A stretch of DNA of 64,000 bases, taken from assembly GCA_039105265.1 (NCBI GenBank), contig JAPFFF010000004.1:5995501-6059500 (forward strand). Direction: 5' to 3'. The notes beneath the pieces are model-generated. The model searched no databases. It saw only the letters and a program-made list of their open reading frames with translations, and was not told where the DNA came from. Below are positions 63,305 through 64,000 of the stretch, piece by piece; the first letter of the stretch is position 1; every line of letters starts with the position of its first letter. This DNA is from Tritrichomonas musculus (lineage: Eukaryota > Parabasalia > Tritrichomonadida > Tritrichomonadidae). A program made the translations under genes and the position numbers.

Positions 63305-64000
63305 GAATTTAGTTTATTTATTTGTAAAATATTTTTTTTTTTTTTTTTAACAATTGATATATTTTTCTGATATAATCTTTACTTTTTGTATATACAATGT
63401 AATTACACAGGACGATAGAAATTACATATGTAAATACATATGTAATTTTCCGTTAATTTTTTTATTTGAGAAATACTTTTATCTTCAAAAATTTAATCAA
63501 TAAAAATAAAAAAAGCATGAATATAAAGTAGAAATAATTTTTATTCATTTATTATTGCTAATAAATTATTAAAACTTTGATATTTCTTTGATCATTCTTT
63601 TGATGGTGTAAAATGACACTTTAATTTTAATATAAAATAGAGGTATGGAAACTAACTTTTGTGAGAATTCGTGAAAAATGTAAAAATGAAATTATCTTAT
63701 TATATTAAATAAAAAAATTAAATTTTATATAAATTTAAAATTTGTATAAATATGCTAATATGAAAAAAATAAATTATAACTAAATTTAAGAAAAATGACA
63801 TTATATTACAATTTTCTAAAACGCTCAATACAGCATTAATTTTAAAAAAATATCTATCAGAGTTAACTACAATATTAGAAAAAAGAGCTCAAAATGATCA
63901 AAAATCTTTTTTTATTAAGAAAAAAACATTTTTATGAAATCTTTGGTGATGTGATGTTTTGAGAATGCAAAAAATCTTTCATTCCTGGACTTATCGTATA
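63305..64000. other. AT-rich region to window end
   Basis: No gene. Includes the 63421-63446 palindrome and two short motifs (63642 and 63979) that resemble sequence near 27085-27112. Confidence 0.5.
63421..63446. repeat. 26-bp palindrome
   Basis: Perfectly self-complementary except at the two central bases: attacatatgta-aa-tacatatgtaat. Confidence 0.85.

Noticed and set aside
27085-64000. Shared short motifs at 27085-27112 and at 63642 and 63979
   Set aside because: Only 10-15 bases each and separated differently; too weak to call a repeat family.

Overview
This is an AT-rich eukaryotic window that looks like a trichomonad, most like Tritrichomonas. That call is an inference from gene families. 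The window carries BspA-like LRR_5 proteins, DUF3447-type ankyrin proteins, Sel1-repeat proteins fused to kinase-like domains, tandem degenerate TKL-like kinases, huge multi-pass PAS/cyclase-like receptors, and a divergent ubiquitin. All of these are expanded in trichomonads. Genes appear intron-free. Many start codons lie a few bases after a TCATT-type Inr, as in Trichomonas, and stop codons often sit in TAAA. I saw no tRNA, rRNA or CRISPR.

Layout. 0-10 kb: a DUSP-UBL-USP deubiquitinase running off the left edge, a broken Sel1 gene, a BspA-like gene, a DUF3447 gene fragment ending in a 27-bp minisatellite, and an MLF-like gene. 10-26 kb: a dense block with an ankyrin protein, a BTB/coiled-coil/LRR protein, a U-box-UBL fusion, a pseudokinase-Sel1 protein, a beta-helix protein with two RING fingers, and an 1815-residue protein with three or four kinase-like domains. 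26-37 kb: a mobile-element island. It holds a tyrosine-recombinase fossil next to a perfect hairpin, a 4,990-bp element with 165-bp terminal inverted repeats and a 9-bp target duplication, a pogo-like transposase cut by a hAT-like element, and a TTAA-flanked element. 37-45 kb: a bromodomain gene, then nine ubiquitin genes in alternating orientation. 45-50 kb: a Polo-like kinase with a repeat-expanded linker, a damaged exonuclease-like gene and a ubiquitin relic. 50-61 kb: a head-to-head pair of giant receptor-cyclase-like genes whose catalytic residues look lost. 61-64 kb: a decayed low-complexity gene and two adjacent MITE-like elements.

A ubiquitin theme runs through the window: a deubiquitinase, two candidate E3 ligases and the ubiquitin array. 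Nothing shows that these form one system. The most unusual structure is the ubiquitin array. Inverted 448-bp arms (gene plus 3' flank) enclose two kinds of spacer, and both spacers occur in both orientations. That is what recombination between the inverted arms would produce. The second most unusual is the 5-kb element, which seems to carry a captured kelch-like gene fragment.
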